DNA of 64,000 nt from Candidatus Methanarcanum hacksteinii (GCA_006954405.1 LVVQ01000001.1:372001-436000); one strand, 5' to 3'. Positions 44,954 through 53,524 are shown, numbered from the stretch's first letter. Numbers and translations are program-made. The notes: a model not told the origin generated them from the letters alone.

Positions 44954-45499
44954 TCACAGATCGAATCCCATCTCTGCGATCCTGAGCCTGGGCCTCTGAC
45001 TTTCAAGGTAATGGTATACGGTGGCATGTTCGCTGCCATTCAATATGAGTTCGACAGCATGTTTCGCTACCGGGAGGCTTATGGAGTTCCCTATGAGCGC
45101 TACGGTGTTGCCGTATATGGTGGCGTAGCAGCCTGTGAGATCCTCTATTATCTGTCTGGTCTTACCCCCAGTACCGATCAATCTCCCTCTGATCCTGGAG
45201 ATCTGGTTGTTCCTTCCTCCAACGAATTCTTTGAGATCCACGACTTCAAGATATTCATCATCATCGAAGAGTCTCATCGCTCTGTCTGGGGCGAAGCCTC
45301 TTCCTATGGCCTTGATCACATCTATGATCTTCAGGGCCATCAACGGGTCTGCGGTCTCCACCTCATCGTGTATTATGACCTCTCCCTCAGTATCGACATC
45401 GATGTTGATGCCGGAGATGTTCTGAATCATCTTCTTCGTCTCGCCTTTGGTACCGATGATGGTTCCTACCCTATCTTGCGGTATTCTTATGGATCTCAT
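44954..45499 (-). CDS. KH-domain rRNA-processing protein (Dim2/Krr1-like)
   Basis: A 181-residue protein with two KH domains. The first has VGTIIGTKGETKKMIQ and the second has GRLIGTGGKTRQIIEDLTG. Archaeal and eukaryotic homologues (Pno1/Dim2) act in small-subunit assembly with Rio1 and Dim1/KsgA. Its gene overlaps rio1 by 4 nt, and ksgA lies in the same operon, so three partners are encoded together. Confidence 0.93.
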   Translation of the reverse strand: MRSIRIPQDRVGTIIGTKGETKKMIQNISGINIDVDTEGEVIIHDEVETADPLMALKIIDVIKAIGRGFAPDRAMRLFDDDEYLEVVDLKEFVGGRNNQISRIRGRLIGTGGKTRQIIEDLTGCYATIYGNTVALIGNSISLPVAKHAVELILNGSEHATVYHYLESQRPRLRIAEMGFDL

Positions 45500-46278
45500 T
45501 GTTTCTCACTTCCATTCATTGTCTTTTCGAGTATCTCTTCGGGATCTATGATATCTACGCCTTTGTTCTTGAAGAATCTGTTGATGTTGTTGATATCCCT
45601 CATGAGGAAGTCCTTAGCGTTGAAATGATCCGATGTGAGGGCTTGTCCGCAATCTATCAGGACGGGTTTGTCCTTCCACATCAGGATGTTGTATTCGCTG
45701 AGGTCCCCGTGGATCAGATGTGCCTTCTTGTATCCGTCAACGATGAATGATATGCATTCCTTGTACGTCATGTTCGGTCTCTTCAGTTCCGCATCCTTAA
45801 GTTGCGGTGCAGGACCGTTCTTATCTCCGATGTATTCCATCAGAAGACAGTTCTTCTCGAATTCGATCGGCTCGGGTACGCGAATCCCGTTGACATGGTA
45901 CCTTTGGAGATTCTTGAACTCCTTGTTGGTCCATGCGTAGATGAGTTTCCTCCTGTTGCCACAGAGCCCTTTGAATCTTGGGTCGCCCTCTATGTATTTC
46001 GATACACGTTTGAAGGTCGAAGTGGATGTCCTGAAGATCTTCAGTGCGAACGGTTCGTCATCCTCGTCGGTGACGTAGAACACATTGCCTTCTTTTCCGG
46101 TGGATATGGTGTAGTGTACGGAATCGACGTAACCCGCTGTCATGAAGTCATAGATGACCAACAGTGTCTGTTTGTCGAATACCTCTGCATCCGTCTGTCT
46201 TTCGTCACCGGTCTTATTGGTCTTAAGATCGTCAACGTGACGTTCTAAATGAGCATATATCTCATCATATGACGGCAA
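45496..46278 (-). CDS. rio1: Rio1-type serine protein kinase
   Basis: A 260-residue RIO kinase with the glycine-poor ATP loop STGKEGNVFYV, catalytic HGDLSEYNILM and metal-binding IDCGQAL. Length and motifs match archaeal Rio1, which acts in late 30S maturation. It lies 15 bp after eIF1A and overlaps the KH gene. Confidence 0.95.
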   Translation of the reverse strand: MPSYDEIYAHLERHVDDLKTNKTGDERQTDAEVFDKQTLLVIYDFMTAGYVDSVHYTISTGKEGNVFYVTDEDDEPFALKIFRTSTSTFKRVSKYIEGDPRFKGLCGNRRKLIYAWTNKEFKNLQRYHVNGIRVPEPIEFEKNCLLMEYIGDKNGPAPQLKDAELKRPNMTYKECISFIVDGYKKAHLIHGDLSEYNILMWKDKPVLIDCGQALTSDHFNAKDFLMRDINNINRFFKNKGVDIIDPEEILEKTMNGSEKQ

Positions 46279-46293
46279 ATGATCACACCGTTA

Positions 46294-46623
46294 TCAGAAT
46301 ATGTCAAGATTCTTCGGAACTTTGCCCCTCTTACTGAGGTTAACGGCTTGTGTTTTTGTGTAACGGAATCTGACATCACATTTGTCAGGTTGGAAATCCC
46401 ATATCGATATGATCAGGAGATCTCCTTCTCTGATCCACATCCTCTTCTTGATCTTACCAGGGATCCTTCCTACTCTGGACGTTCCGTCCTCGCACATGAC
46501 CCTTATCTTGGATGCTCCGAGCAGCTGATCAGCTATACCGAACATCTCTCCTTCCTTGATGTTAGGAAGACGTACACGCGTTACATCCTCATCAGGACTC
46601 TCCATTGGCTCATCGGCGCTCAT
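46294..46623 (-). CDS. eif1a: Translation initiation factor aIF1A
   Basis: A 109-residue OB-fold protein with VRLPNIKEGEMFGIADQLLG and the conserved GRIPGKIKKRMWIREGD. It promotes initiator tRNA placement and scanning-like events in the A site. An AAGGAG precedes the ATG and it is the first gene of the eIF1A-to-KsgA operon. Confidence 0.96.
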   Translation of the reverse strand: MSADEPMESPDEDVTRVRLPNIKEGEMFGIADQLLGASKIRVMCEDGTSRVGRIPGKIKKRMWIREGDLLIISIWDFQPDKCDVRFRYTKTQAVNLSKRGKVPKNLDIF

Positions 46624-46667
46624 TTCGATAACTCCTTAATAATAAGGTTGATTAAATGCATCCTGTA

Positions 46668-46675
46668 TATAAACA
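46668..46675 (-). promoter_or_regulatory. TATA box of the eIF1A-Rio1-KH-Pus10-L21e-RpoF-DUF655-KsgA operon
   Basis: TTTATATA on the minus strand lies about 48 nt before the eIF1A ATG. It predicts a start site near 46645 and a leader of about 20 nt containing AAGGAG. Confidence 0.6.
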
Positions 46676-46735
46676 TAGGGTAGGTTACACTAACAACGGA
46701 GTTCGTGAGTGGAGGTTGATGATAATTGACTTTCA

Positions 46736-46753
46736 TCCAATAGCATGATGCTG
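46736..46753 (+). repeat. 18-bp direct repeat, left copy (island boundary candidate)
   Basis: TCCAATAGCATGATGCTG differs at one base from the right copy at 48562-48579 and has the same orientation. It lies about 110 bp upstream of eIF1A, at the left edge of an AT-rich stretch. Direct repeats bracketing a small gene pair suggest attachment or target-site duplication. Confidence 0.5.
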
Positions 46754-46904
46754 GGAAGCAGGCTTTGTTGCGAATGGTTGTAAAGAACAAATGAAAAGAC
46801 CCGCATACACTTGTCCGCGAACGGTATCAAATCTTAACTTTAGAGTCTGCACACATATTGGTCGTGACTTCAGAGTTATTTCTTTCTCTGATGTTGCAAT
46901 CTTT

Positions 46905-46944
46905 TTGTGTTTTCAGTGACCTCTATACCTCACTGAAAATACAA
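46905..46944. repeat. Long palindromic element, copy 1
   Basis: The core arms TTTTCAGTGA (46910-46919) and TCACTGAAAA (46930-46939) enclose a 10-nt centre. Pairing extends outward as TTGTG/TACAA with one mismatch, giving a 40-bp element. It sits just past the 3' end of the DUF1828-like gene; a related copy lies upstream of the gene pair. Confidence 0.65.
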
Positions 46945-46974
46945 TTGAAGTATCTGTTTCTCGACAGATACTTT

Positions 46975-47718
46975 TCAACCTACCAGATATTCATCTATTG
47001 TTTCTCTAAAATCGGAGAGTCCGATTATCGGTCTGCTAGCGCGATTGATAAGGCGGCTTTTATCCTTTTCAGTGATCTGTGCATCTTCATCTATTACTGC
47101 AATCGTACGATATTTCATGTTATTTTCTTTCAACATCATCAAATTGATCAAAGTCTCTTTAGCACGGTCTGATGTGTTGATTGCGAATATCAGCACTGGT
47201 TTTTCCAACTCGATATACACAGTCGGTTCACAGTATTCATTCTTAGCTATCTCTATCTTTTTGTTGTATATGCACTTACTCGATATTGCAAGCTTATTGG
47301 ATTCGGCGATAACATCATCTATGAATGTATTTGATACGTTTTGACGGTTAAGATAACGGAGATCTGCGACTTGCAATAATGTCTGAATGATCGATTTCAG
47401 ACACGCACTCGTTTCTTTGATATCATCGTATATGACATATATGCGGCCTCTATCGTCCAATGTATTATTTTCAGACAATATCCTCTGATATTGATCTTTC
47501 CTGGAAGGGGTCATGTTGTATTCCTCATATGAAAGCCACATCAATGTATGTCCTTCATCGGTTATCTTGATGCGATTCCCTTCACTTTTTATTACGATGT
47601 GAAGTTCATCACCGTCGTGATACGTGTATCCAGTATGGACGAGATATGAATCAATGCCATATTCTTCGAAATCGTACGAGGAACATATTATTTTCTTAAT
47701 CGTATTGATTTCAAGCAT
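46975..47718 (-). CDS. DUF1828/DUF1829-like protein
   Basis: The 247-residue product starts at the ATG at 47718 (a start two codons earlier is possible). The N-terminal ~90 residues match the DUF1828 pattern: a beta-rich domain with IKITDEGHTLMWLSYEE. The C-terminal part resembles DUF1829 (VYIELEKPVLIFAINTSDRAKET, then RTIAVIDED). No catalytic motif of a known nuclease is obvious. Such proteins occur in mobile islands with an unrelated partner gene, as here, where the partner overlaps it. Its codons are AT-rich relative to neighbours. A defence or toxin-antitoxin role is possible, not shown. Confidence 0.7.
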   Translation of the reverse strand: MLEINTIKKIICSSYDFEEYGIDSYLVHTGYTYHDGDELHIVIKSEGNRIKITDEGHTLMWLSYEEYNMTPSRKDQYQRILSENNTLDDRGRIYVIYDDIKETSACLKSIIQTLLQVADLRYLNRQNVSNTFIDDVIAESNKLAISSKCIYNKKIEIAKNEYCEPTVYIELEKPVLIFAINTSDRAKETLINLMMLKENNMKYRTIAVIDEDAQITEKDKSRLINRASRPIIGLSDFRETIDEYLVG

Positions 47719-48181
47719 AATCATCGATACTCCTTGTGTTTTCTAGTCCTTCTATGGTTATATTCATGTCTTTGATGAACTCGTTAATAGCAGTGTTAAG
47801 ATCAGTGTATCTATCCGTTTCTTCTGCATAACCATCAGGTCTTTGTGTTCTTAGTTGATATCTTTCTGTTATAGTATGTATATGTGGGCCACTCACTCTT
47901 GTTTTCTCCAATCTATTGGTATGTGATCCATGATATCCGTTATATCTTACGATGATACTGCTTCTGTAAACCAAAATAACAGAAAAATTGAGTGGATTAT
48001 CTATATTTTGTCTTATTTTCATTTGGCATGGGTACTTGGAACAATTCAGTGTTACATTTTTAGTCAGATAAAGTTCATCGCGCGGTTTTAAATCGGCCAT
48101 GAAGTCTTTTCTCGACATCGTTTTGGGTTCAGCGATTATTAATCCCCTCAACTCATCACTGATAATCTCGCATTTCTCCAT
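47711..48181 (-). CDS. DUF6978-like partner protein
   Basis: A 156-residue protein starting at ATG 48181. A beta-rich middle includes NFSVILVYRS and the conserved-looking IVRYNGYHGSHTNRLE and GPHIHTITERY stretches, recalling the DUF6978 family that accompanies DUF1828 proteins. It lies directly upstream of and overlaps that gene, so they form a two-gene operon. The several His and Tyr residues could be functional. The family assignment is tentative. Confidence 0.65.
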   Translation of the reverse strand: MEKCEIISDELRGLIIAEPKTMSRKDFMADLKPRDELYLTKNVTLNCSKYPCQMKIRQNIDNPLNFSVILVYRSSIIVRYNGYHGSHTNRLEKTRVSGPHIHTITERYQLRTQRPDGYAEETDRYTDLNTAINEFIKDMNITIEGLENTRSIDDYA

Positions 48182-48351
48182 CCCATCCAAACATTGTCAC
48201 CAATTGCCTAACAGGATTATCTGGATATAAGCGTGTTGCGTAATTGTACATAAGTATGATCTGCAATCTATTCAGTTATCTTCTAACAGGACATCCTACA
48301 GTCCTGCCAATAACGATGTTTCAATCACACTTTTCAACGTTATCGAGTAGT

Positions 48352-48391
48352 TTGTATTTTCAGTGACCCCTATATCTCACTGAAAAGGACC
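48352..48391. repeat. Long palindromic element, copy 2
   Basis: TTTTCAGTGA (48357-48366) and TCACTGAAAA (48377-48386) enclose a 10-nt centre that differs from copy 1 at two positions. The left outer arm TTTGTA is intact and the right outer arm is lost. It is 170 bp upstream of the DUF6978-like start. Confidence 0.65.
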
Positions 48392-48561
48392 TGATCTCGT
48401 ACTGGCCACATAGTGGCCGATATGAATACGTCAAAATTCTACCCATCACTAAGTGAAATGGGTGCCTTCACACCCTCAGACCTTCGACGGATTTTGATAC
48501 GCACCTACGAAATGATCAATATGCTCCCATGACAATGGACTGTCTGCAAGGCTATCGCTGG

Positions 48562-48579
48562 TCCAATAGCATAATGCTG
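48562..48579 (+). repeat. 18-bp direct repeat, right copy
   Basis: TCCAATAGCATAATGCTG, one mismatch from the left copy at 46736-46753, 1826 bp apart. It lies 222 bp before tRNA-Glu. Confidence 0.5.
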
Positions 48580-48715
48580 TATATATAAGCATATATAAAT
48601 AATTTCGTAAAAAATAAATAATTATTTTGAAAATAGAATGACAACTAGTTACACAGGAGGTCAAAATACCTTGGACAGAAACTATGGATCGAAACACGTC
48701 AAAACGAGTTTCCAC

Positions 48716-48738
48716 ATACCCTCACTGAAAATACAATC
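48716..48738. repeat. Half copy of the palindromic element
   Basis: ATACCCTCACTGAAAATACA and the following bases match the right half of copy 1, including its outer TACAAT, but the left arm is missing. It marks either a decayed copy or a site where the element was cut. Confidence 0.5.
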
Positions 48739-48800
48739 TTTTCCACCAGTGCCTTATGAGAAACTTTTTAAATGATTTGTAGTATGCGCTCATACTCGAT

Positions 48801-48873
48801 GCTCATGTAGTGTAGCGGCCAATCATTCGGCCCTTTCGAGGCCGACACTCGGGTTCGAATCCCGACATGAGCA
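48801..48873 (+). tRNA. tRNA-Glu (TTC)
   Basis: Acceptor stem GCTCATG pairs with CATGAGC, discriminator A at 48873. The anticodon stem CGGCC/GGCCG encloses loop CTTTCGA, giving anticodon TTC. The T arm is CGGGTTCGAATCCCG. CCA is not encoded, unlike in the tRNA-Pro gene of this window. A TATA-like TTTTTAAATG (about 48762-48775) lies upstream. Confidence 0.95.
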
Positions 48874-49081
48874 CTATCTTCTCTTCTGTTCTGTTCCATA
48901 CAACATATGTCGAACGCATCTCTACATTGTCGTGTTAATTGCAATGTGATCCGTTGATATCTTCCAGTACTCTGTCCCGTACATCGGATCTTGGACACGT
49001 GTTCAGGATGTGATGTTTCACTCAGAGATGGGATCATGTGTGTTGGTATGATTTGGATCGTGTCGAAGGACGGTGTCATAG

Positions 49082-49447
49082 ATGGGTGACCGTATCTGTA
49101 TAAGACTCACCGATGGTGATCGTACATCGCCCCTGTTCTACGGACATTGGTGCGGTATCAGTGCATTGAAGGATATGAACGATGCATTGCGCGATGAGAA
49201 CAATGGTATGATGAATATCATGTGCAATTTCATCGTGAGGGTCATGGGCGGCAAGGTGCAACCTAGGAGTTACTATCTTTACAACTATGACGAATCCAAT
49301 GCGACCATGGCGGATTGGGATAATTGGTGTTGGACCTTCGATATGGATGAGGGTCTTTGGACGACGACGTTCCCTGGATTGTCCGATAGATCAATGACTA
49401 TGGGCGATGTCGATGATTATGTCGCGAGGAATGGTGATGCAACGTGA
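49082..49447 (+). CDS. Small acidic hypothetical protein
   Basis: A 121-residue protein that is Asp- and Trp-rich in its C-terminal half (DWDNWCWTFDMDEGLW). The N-terminal half carries FYGHWCG, a pattern seen in many short phage or genomic-island proteins. There is no signal peptide or membrane segment. It ends 1 bp before the convergent reductase gene. Function not recognised. Confidence 0.6.
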   Translation: MGDRICIRLTDGDRTSPLFYGHWCGISALKDMNDALRDENNGMMNIMCNFIVRVMGGKVQPRSYYLYNYDESNATMADWDNWCWTFDMDEGLWTTTFPGLSDRSMTMGDVDDYVARNGDAT

Positions 49448-50488
49448 TCACCATCCGTATCTGAACGCGAACAGGCACCCGAAATACATATGGATGTTAC
49501 GTGGCCGCGTGATACAGGCAAGGATTCCAGGCAGGATCACATGACCGCTTTTGAACGGTCTCACAGCATCATGCATATCCTCTGGTGTCCATTCCTTGAG
49601 TCTGCGGTTGAAGTCCATGAATCTCCTGTCGGACAGTATGGTTCTGTCCCACCATCTCTGGAGTCTCTCAGGATCATCCCTGATGATCGATTCAGCAGCC
49701 TTCCTACCGGCTATCAATGCCGCTTTGAGTCCTCCGTAACATACTGGATTGGCCATGGCAGCGGCATCACCTATCAGAAAGGCATGTCCTTTGACTATCC
49801 TTCCGACACCGCCGACAGGGATCTTCCTGGATCCTCTGAATATGTATTCGTCCTCTGAATGCTCTCCTTTCATCCCGCCGGTACCGGTCATATCGCCATG
49901 CGGGAATTCCCATGAGTATGATCCGCTCCCGTTATCGGAGAGTCTTATGATCAATTCATCATCAGGTTGTCTGTTCACAGTGAACTCTGTGGCTGAGTAT
50001 GATGATACGGGTTCACTTCCGAAGATATCCTTCCTGACGATGGATGAAGCTCCATCTGCTCCGATCACCCAATCGAACATCCCGACGTCACCATCGAGAG
50101 AATGTACCGAGAATCCTCCATCGATCATACATATGGAGTCTACGCTCTCATGTATGAATCTCACATCATCTTCACAATCGGATCTTAGGTGCGATAGGAA
50201 TGTCGGGCGGTCGAGGATGTATCCTGGTGTCCTCATCCTGATCTCGGTGCCATCAGGCCATATGAGCTTGGTGTGTTCGAATTCATTCAGGATCCCTTTC
50301 GGTTCCATTGGAGATAGGGTCTTGAACGTGGATCTGCTAATCCCTCCTCCGCATATCCTGTGATATCTATCATATTGATCATTACCGAGACGTTCCGCCA
50401 CGGTCACGTCAAAACCATGGCCTGACAGGAAGAATGCTGCAGATAGGCCAGCAGGTCCGCTGCCTACGATCAGTACCTTCTGTCGCAT
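49448..50488 (-). CDS. Geranylgeranyl reductase family FAD-dependent oxidoreductase
   Basis: A 346-residue flavoprotein with N-terminal FAD motif VGSGPAGLSAAFFLSGHG, CGGGISRS, and the second FAD motif GDAAAMANPVCYGGLKAALIAGRKAAE. The family saturates isoprenoid chains of archaeal lipids or related prenyl groups. It is last in an operon with a HAD-like protein (19-nt overlap) and a formyltransferase. The substrate cannot be fixed from sequence. Confidence 0.88.
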   Translation of the reverse strand: MRQKVLIVGSGPAGLSAAFFLSGHGFDVTVAERLGNDQYDRYHRICGGGISRSTFKTLSPMEPKGILNEFEHTKLIWPDGTEIRMRTPGYILDRPTFLSHLRSDCEDDVRFIHESVDSICMIDGGFSVHSLDGDVGMFDWVIGADGASSIVRKDIFGSEPVSSYSATEFTVNRQPDDELIIRLSDNGSGSYSWEFPHGDMTGTGGMKGEHSEDEYIFRGSRKIPVGGVGRIVKGHAFLIGDAAAMANPVCYGGLKAALIAGRKAAESIIRDDPERLQRWWDRTILSDRRFMDFNRRLKEWTPEDMHDAVRPFKSGHVILPGILACITRPRNIHMYFGCLFAFRYGW

Positions 50489-51594
50489 TCCTCTACCTTC
50501 TTCCGGTATGCCTCGCTCTCTGCCACGATATCATCGACGTTATGGCGATCCACCCTTTTGACGTTCGGGAGTTTCTTGGGGAATCTGCGCAACATCTCGT
50601 TCATGAGATTCCTATCGGCGCATGGGCGTTCCTCGAGCCCCTCCCTATCCCAATTATCGATCATCTCGAACACGGATTCTATCCCTTTATCATAGAATTC
50701 CGTGACAAGTACGGTGTTCACGATGGCATCATTGCACATGACGGCGACATTACAGTTGCGTACGGCATATTCGCATCCGTTGAATGATATGGCTAATCCA
50801 GAACTGTCGCGAACGAGATCCATCGCGACATGATCGGTCATCGAACTTCCGATGTATGCTGTGGAGTCGAACTCGATGGATGTGTTGCGTCTGATCTCTA
50901 ACGCAGAATACGATTTCTCGCGTGTGCCGATGGACAGTACATCTCTAAAATCCTCATAGATCTTCATCTTCGGGATCTCATCGAGGAATATCTCATCCAA
51001 CCTGTTGACTATCGTCGCATCCTCATCCGATAGTATCTCTCCTTCTTCGAAGGTGTACTTCGTCTTCGGTACGCGAAGAGTGGATATCGAATTGGCGAAA
51101 TCCATCAATGCTCTGCATTCCTGTCTGTCGGAATCCTCGGAGTCGAACTCCACCTTCGTACAACTGATATTGGATGAAGGGAAACCCGTGATATCGCACA
51201 GGGCCATGGCCTGGTGTTCGAGTATGCCTGTGTTGATGAACGTAGGCATCAGCGAATTGAGATACATCAGACAACTGTCCGCATATGGTATCAATGTGAG
51301 ATTCTTCTTCGCCTCTGAATAGGCAGCGAAATCGGTTAGACCGAACGCTTTCAGGAACGGGATCATCATCTTCACGGCGGTACCGTACTTCTCATCATCC
51401 CTTCCGAGTGCATTGGTCGTGATATCGAAGTATCTGGAGACGACGTCATGGAATTGGTCCCCGTTGCGTATGACGTATTTGCATAGGTCCCTGACGGAAT
51501 CGTTGGATGTCAGTACGCCGCTACAGCTCATGAACAGTTGTGTTTCATTCCTGAGTCCGATCTCCTCTGACGGGTTGTACTCCATCTGACTCAT
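50470..51594 (-). CDS. HAD-superfamily-like protein (EhaR/COG4030-like)
   Basis: This 374-residue protein resembles archaeal HAD-fold proteins of the EhaR type over its first ~180 residues (LCKYVIRNGDQFHDVVSRYFD, then AVKMMIPFLKAFGLTDF and ALCDITGFP). Motif I, where HAD enzymes keep their nucleophilic Asp, reads FMSCSGVLTS with no Asp, so it may be catalytically dead or misassigned. It overlaps the formyltransferase by 4 nt and the reductase by 19 nt. Function unknown. Confidence 0.55.
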   Translation of the reverse strand: MSQMEYNPSEEIGLRNETQLFMSCSGVLTSNDSVRDLCKYVIRNGDQFHDVVSRYFDITTNALGRDDEKYGTAVKMMIPFLKAFGLTDFAAYSEAKKNLTLIPYADSCLMYLNSLMPTFINTGILEHQAMALCDITGFPSSNISCTKVEFDSEDSDRQECRALMDFANSISTLRVPKTKYTFEEGEILSDEDATIVNRLDEIFLDEIPKMKIYEDFRDVLSIGTREKSYSALEIRRNTSIEFDSTAYIGSSMTDHVAMDLVRDSSGLAISFNGCEYAVRNCNVAVMCNDAIVNTVLVTEFYDKGIESVFEMIDNWDREGLEERPCADRNLMNEMLRRFPKKLPNVKRVDRHNVDDIVAESEAYRKKVEECDRRY

Positions 51595-52415
51595 CCCTCT
51601 ATGTTCTTGTCGACCTGTTCACTTAGGTCGAACGGCCCTTCGAGACGGGTATCGCCTTTGTAGAGATTCTTCTCCTTGATGTGGACATTCCCGTCAGCGA
51701 ATTGTCTGATGGTCTCCACTATCAATGGTAATTCGCGTTTCGCTCCATCCTCTCTGATCTTCTTGAAGAGAGGGAGTTCGATACCGATGTCGTCGATGAT
51801 ATCATCCAATGATCTATCCTTGAGTCTCTCATCGAGATCGGCCCAGAGTTCGTCATAACCCTTTCCGCGTATAGGGAATCTGCAGTATGTGAGCGCGGTG
51901 CCCCTGTCCCATTCCGGAGTGACTATATGCATCATAGCACCCTGTTCATCGGCACCCTCCCTTATCAGCTGCCAGATCACCTCTTGCCATGTTCCTTTCG
52001 GACCGGTAGGGAGTGCGGGATGCAGATTCATGAAATCATATTGCTCACAGGTCTCATCATCTATCCACAGCATATATCCGGCAAGGATTCCTAGGTCGAA
52101 TCCGAGGTCCTGTATCCTCTTCCTTATCTCGATACCGTAGAGTCTCCTCCATTCCGATGGATCGGAATCCCACAGGTCGGGTCTGAACGTCTTCCATGAT
52201 AATGTGATCAGCGGGATCCCATATCCTTCGACCATGTCGAAGAACATCTGTCTTTGATCCTTCTTCGGATTGGGTTCCTCGGTGTTGTCCCAATTACAGA
52301 ATACGAATGAGAATTCAACATCGAGCGTACCATCATCCTTCCTTTCCATGACCTCACGCAGAAGATTGCGTGAACCGGGACCTCTTCCTGTTGAGAACCA
52401 ACCGAGTTTAAGCAT
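51591..52415 (-). CDS. PurN-like formyltransferase
   Basis: This 274-residue protein has the formyltransferase fold, with N-terminal LKLGWFSTGRGPGSRNLL, the catalytic-region NLHPALPTGPKGTW (Asn-His pair) and the downstream HIVTPEWDRGTAL Asp. That supports a 10-formyl-tetrahydrofolate-type transferase like GAR transformylase. The C-terminal ~70 residues exceed the usual PurN length. Its operon context (archease upstream, HAD protein overlapping downstream) is not purine-related, so the substrate is uncertain. Confidence 0.75.
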   Translation of the reverse strand: MLKLGWFSTGRGPGSRNLLREVMERKDDGTLDVEFSFVFCNWDNTEEPNPKKDQRQMFFDMVEGYGIPLITLSWKTFRPDLWDSDPSEWRRLYGIEIRKRIQDLGFDLGILAGYMLWIDDETCEQYDFMNLHPALPTGPKGTWQEVIWQLIREGADEQGAMMHIVTPEWDRGTALTYCRFPIRGKGYDELWADLDERLKDRSLDDIIDDIGIELPLFKKIREDGAKRELPLIVETIRQFADGNVHIKEKNLYKGDTRLEGPFDLSEQVDKNIEG

Positions 52416-52450
52416 AGAAGGACGTATGCATCACCATTTATTAGGTATTC

Positions 52451-52861
52451 TCATACATCGAAGATGACCGTGACCGATGGTTCCTCTCTGTTGACTTCCA
52501 TCATATGGTATGTCACAGCTTTGATCTCCGATCTGGCGTGATGCCTCTTGAGATCCAACGGTTCTCCGCGAGCGATGCATGATACGGAATCTCCCTTGAA
52601 TTCGACATGGAACGAGTCGAATACGATGTTCTCGCAATCCATGATGAACAACAGTTCAGAGAGGAATGCGTAGAGTCTGTCGCAATCATCGCTCTCCCTA
52701 ATCTCTATGGTACGTTCAACGACATCATCGATCCTCTTCACATCCACTATCTGATCGAACATGGCATAGGCAGCATTCTCGAAGCATTCCTCGAGGGTGG
52801 AACCGTTGCATTTGACCATGACATCCGCAGTGTGTTCGAGTCTCTGATATCTTTCAGACAT
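52451..52861 (-). CDS. Archease
   Basis: A 136-residue protein with the archease signatures LEHTADVMVKCNGSTLEECFENAA, the acidic FLSELLFIMD and the C-terminal KAVTYHMMEV. Archease activates the RNA ligase RtcB by promoting guanylylation; rtcB is not in this window. It lies 35 bp upstream of the formyltransferase gene and probably shares its transcript. Confidence 0.93.
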   Translation of the reverse strand: MSERYQRLEHTADVMVKCNGSTLEECFENAAYAMFDQIVDVKRIDDVVERTIEIRESDDCDRLYAFLSELLFIMDCENIVFDSFHVEFKGDSVSCIARGEPLDLKRHHARSEIKAVTYHMMEVNREEPSVTVIFDV

Positions 52862-52986
52862 ACCGATCGGTCAGAGGGTATGTCCTGGTCCTTTATCATG
52901 TTGTCCGCATAGATGATTCTGGAATCTTGTCGCGAGATCGCGATTCTTAGGGCATCTTTATCTATTCATCATGCGAGTGATGTATC

Positions 52987-53451
52987 ATGTATAGCTATAC
53001 GATCAATCTGAGCGATGGGCTCATAGATATAGAGCATAGCTTCTGTTTCTGCGGCCCGATGGGGATACCGAAACACACGATGGCCGAGAATGTGATCGAC
53101 GCATTGACCAATGTCTTCAATTCAGCGGTCGTGGAATGCACATATGATATCTCTGGGGAATGGATCGAGATCGTCGAGAACGAGACCGGTTCCGTGTACA
53201 GGCACATGATCACCAAGATCCAGGATTTCGATAGATTCCTCGGCGAGTTCGAATACAACGGGATCGAGATGATCGGTATCAAGGCGGATTTCGGCGAGTT
53301 GGATGACATTCCAACGGCATCAGGTATCTATGTGGCGAGGGCCGAATATCGTGATGATCCCCATATCTGGGGGCAGATGGAGAATCTCATCACCGATATC
53401 ATGCCGTTGTACTACATATGCGGGACGATCGAGGAGTCATCCACCATGTAG
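52987..53451 (+). CDS. Hypothetical protein ending in TAG
   Basis: A 154-residue acidic protein with no recognised domain, signal peptide or membrane segment. GTGATG lies shortly before the ATG. It is one of two genes in the window ending in TAG. In an organism that reads TAG as pyrrolysine, reading would add only three codons before a TGA. It lies alone between the archease operon and nadX. Confidence 0.6.
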   Translation: MYSYTINLSDGLIDIEHSFCFCGPMGIPKHTMAENVIDALTNVFNSAVVECTYDISGEWIEIVENETGSVYRHMITKIQDFDRFLGEFEYNGIEMIGIKADFGELDDIPTASGIYVARAEYRDDPHIWGQMENLITDIMPLYYICGTIEESSTM

Positions 53452-53524
53452 GTGCATCTCTGATCATACGGGATCGTGTTGTTTAAAGAAAATCATATAA
53501 ACAATGCAATGGAATAGACGGGCT

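Larger units (their letters stand above)
48191..48800. other. AT-rich non-coding right flank of the island
   Basis: No gene is visible in these 610 bases. They hold the second and third palindromic-element copies (listed separately), a GGCCAC-ATA-GTGGCC hairpin (48404-48418), the right 18-bp repeat, and, at 48762-48775, the TATA-like element of tRNA-Glu. Confidence 0.6.

Noticed and set aside
46675..46974. Short gene between eIF1A and the DUF1828-like gene
   Set aside because: Short frames exist on both strands but lack ribosome-binding sites and cross the palindrome and the 18-bp repeat; base composition suggests non-coding DNA.
46905..48738. CRISPR array from the repeated palindromes
   Set aside because: Copies are 330-1450 bp apart with genes between them instead of regular 30-45-bp spacers, one is only half, and no cas gene is present.
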